A stretch of DNA of 19,331 nt, taken from Nostoc sp. CHAB 5715 (GTDB taxonomy: Bacteria > Cyanobacteriota > Cyanobacteriia > Cyanobacteriales > Nostocaceae). Of this stretch, positions 18,591-19,331 are shown piece by piece. Both the position numbers and the translations under genes were made by a program. Positions within the stretch are counted from its first letter, which is position 1, and every line of letters begins with the position of its first letter. The stretch spans positions 1-19,331 of the forward strand of contig NZ_JAIVFR010000012.1 in the NCBI RefSeq assembly GCF_020829685.1, written 5' to 3'. Under the pieces are notes generated by a model, which ran no database searches, was not told the DNA's origin, and saw only the letters and a program-made list of their open reading frames with translations.

Positions 18591-19031
18591 TTAGTATTCA
18601 CCACCAATGCTAATGGCAGTATTAAATACATCAGCACCACTTAAATCAATATTGGCCATAACAGCGCCATCTACGTCACTATTATATAAATGGGAATTAC
18701 TCAAATTAACGTTGGTGAGATTAGCATTATTTAAGATAGTATCGCTGACGAATGCTTTTGTAAGATTAGCAGACTTCAAATTTGCACCAGTTAAATCAGC
18801 ACCTTCTAAGTTAGCACCTTCGAGATTAGCCCCTTTTAAATTTGCATTTCTGAGGTCAACACCTATTAGGTGAGCGCCTTTGAGGTTTGCTCCTGTTAAA
18901 TTACATCCAGAACATTCTCTAGTTTCCAGCAAGCGCCGGACAGGGGCGGAGTTTTCTGCTTTGACGGGAAGGGGAGCAGCTAAAGATAGCGTGCTGAGTA
19001 AGGCTGCTGCCGTCAAAAAAATTCGTTTCAT
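18591..19031 (-). CDS. Secreted pentapeptide-repeat protein
   Basis: A 146-residue protein from ATG 19031, placed five bases after GGAGG. A Sec signal peptide (MKRIFLTAAALLSTLSLAAPLPVKA, cut after Ala25) is followed by a short linker, a CxxC (RECSGC) and about 19 A(N/D)LxG-type pentapeptides (ANLKG, ANLEG, ADLTG, ANLTN) that would form a right-handed quadrilateral beta helix. Pentapeptide-repeat proteins are abundant in cyanobacteria, and the LLxTxxCxxC-then-repeats arrangement is a common exported subtype of unknown function. A signal peptide points to the periplasm or thylakoid lumen. It converges with ispH across the multi-hairpin repeat. Confidence 0.9.
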   Translation of the reverse strand: MKRIFLTAAALLSTLSLAAPLPVKAENSAPVRRLLETRECSGCNLTGANLKGAHLIGVDLRNANLKGANLEGANLEGADLTGANLKSANLTKAFVSDTILNNANLTNVNLSNSHLYNSDVDGAVMANIDLSGADVFNTAISIGGEY

Positions 19032-19205
19032 ATTTACCTCCGACACTTCTAGAAGTCATGAAATTTTTAAACTTCTACGATATCAGTGTGCCAAGATTAC
19101 AGAATTCTGTACTCATGCGATCGGAGGAATATATAATTTCTATGAGAATAGGTATTCTTCTCTAAGCTAGTCCGATGGGACTAAAATTAAAAGATTGTTA
19201 GTAAT

Positions 19206-19331
19206 TAGGACTTACGCACTGTAGAAATGCATCGTGATGTGCATTACCTAAAATAGGAAGTTTTCAGGCTTTTCTTAATTATCCTGCGATCGTAAATAGA
19301 CCATGCTGTAGGGGCACAGCATTGCTCATTG
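19206..19331. mobile_element. Second copy of the MITE-like element (cut by window edge)
   Basis: TAGGACTTACGCA (19206-19218) starts a segment matching 1882-1990 over about 110 bases with a single-base indel (GTAAATAG against GTAATAG), then diverges slightly (CACAGCATTG against TAAACTTTG). The right end is outside the window. The five bases on the left are GTAAT, the expected target duplication. Confidence 0.85.

Overview
The window looks like chromosomal DNA of a filamentous, Nostoc-type cyanobacterium. The signs are many GCGATCGC (HIP1-like) sites, heptanucleotide short tandem repeats (GGAGTTA, CCCCACT and CCCAATG types), abundant intergenic hairpin repeats, moderate GC, a plant/cyanobacterial-type long IspH, a large GAF-rich hybrid histidine kinase and a CxxC pentapeptide-repeat protein. 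The genus is inferred from style, not from a marker gene.

Layout. (1) 1-1586: 5' part of a dynamin-like GTPase gene on the minus strand, running off the left edge, then a decayed histidine-kinase tail. (2) 1882-3015: a 406-bp MITE-like element with 13-bp inverted ends and a GAATT target duplication, ending one target repeat before the start codon of a cyclase/kynurenine-formamidase-like gene. (3) 3539-9292: the accessory core. It holds structured RNAs built from tRNA pieces and long Y-RNA-like stems, a 66-residue ubiquitin-like small protein ending in Gly, a Ro60-like (TROVE + vWA) protein, a 15-copy 21-bp tandem repeat, a small membrane protein on the other strand, and a coupled pair encoding an unknown 277-residue protein and an E1/ThiF-like enzyme. 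(4) 9346-14312: nested palindromic repeats, then a 1557-residue hybrid sensor kinase. (5) 14313-15962: tandem repeats and two reciprocally truncated genes (UPF0060/YnfA-like without its 3' part, ammonium transporter without its 5' part). (6) 16148-19031: SGNH hydrolase, ispH, a multi-hairpin element and a pentapeptide-repeat protein. (7) From 19206 a second copy of the MITE-like element runs off the right edge.

The most notable part is region 3. Five copies of one 5'-strand motif (about CGYGCCCTAACT...GAAGCTTACATACT) occur at 3749, 4335, 4529, 5005 and 7088. Four have a matching 3' strand that closes a two-part stem, as in Y RNAs, the partners of Ro proteins. Inside two stems sits a tRNA-like domain with D, anticodon and T arms, both with a CUA anticodon. 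Inside a third sits what reads as a circularly permuted class II tRNA (T arm and 3' acceptor strand before 5' acceptor strand and D arm). The fourth is a short, plain Y-RNA-like hairpin just upstream of the Ro gene. One module is itself inserted in the anticodon region of an outer split tRNA. My reading is a Ro ribonucleoprotein locus with several tRNA-mimicking Y RNAs and a candidate ubiquitin-like conjugation pair (modifier plus E1). The base pairing is read directly from the sequence; function and the link between Ro and the Ubl/E1 pair are inferred.
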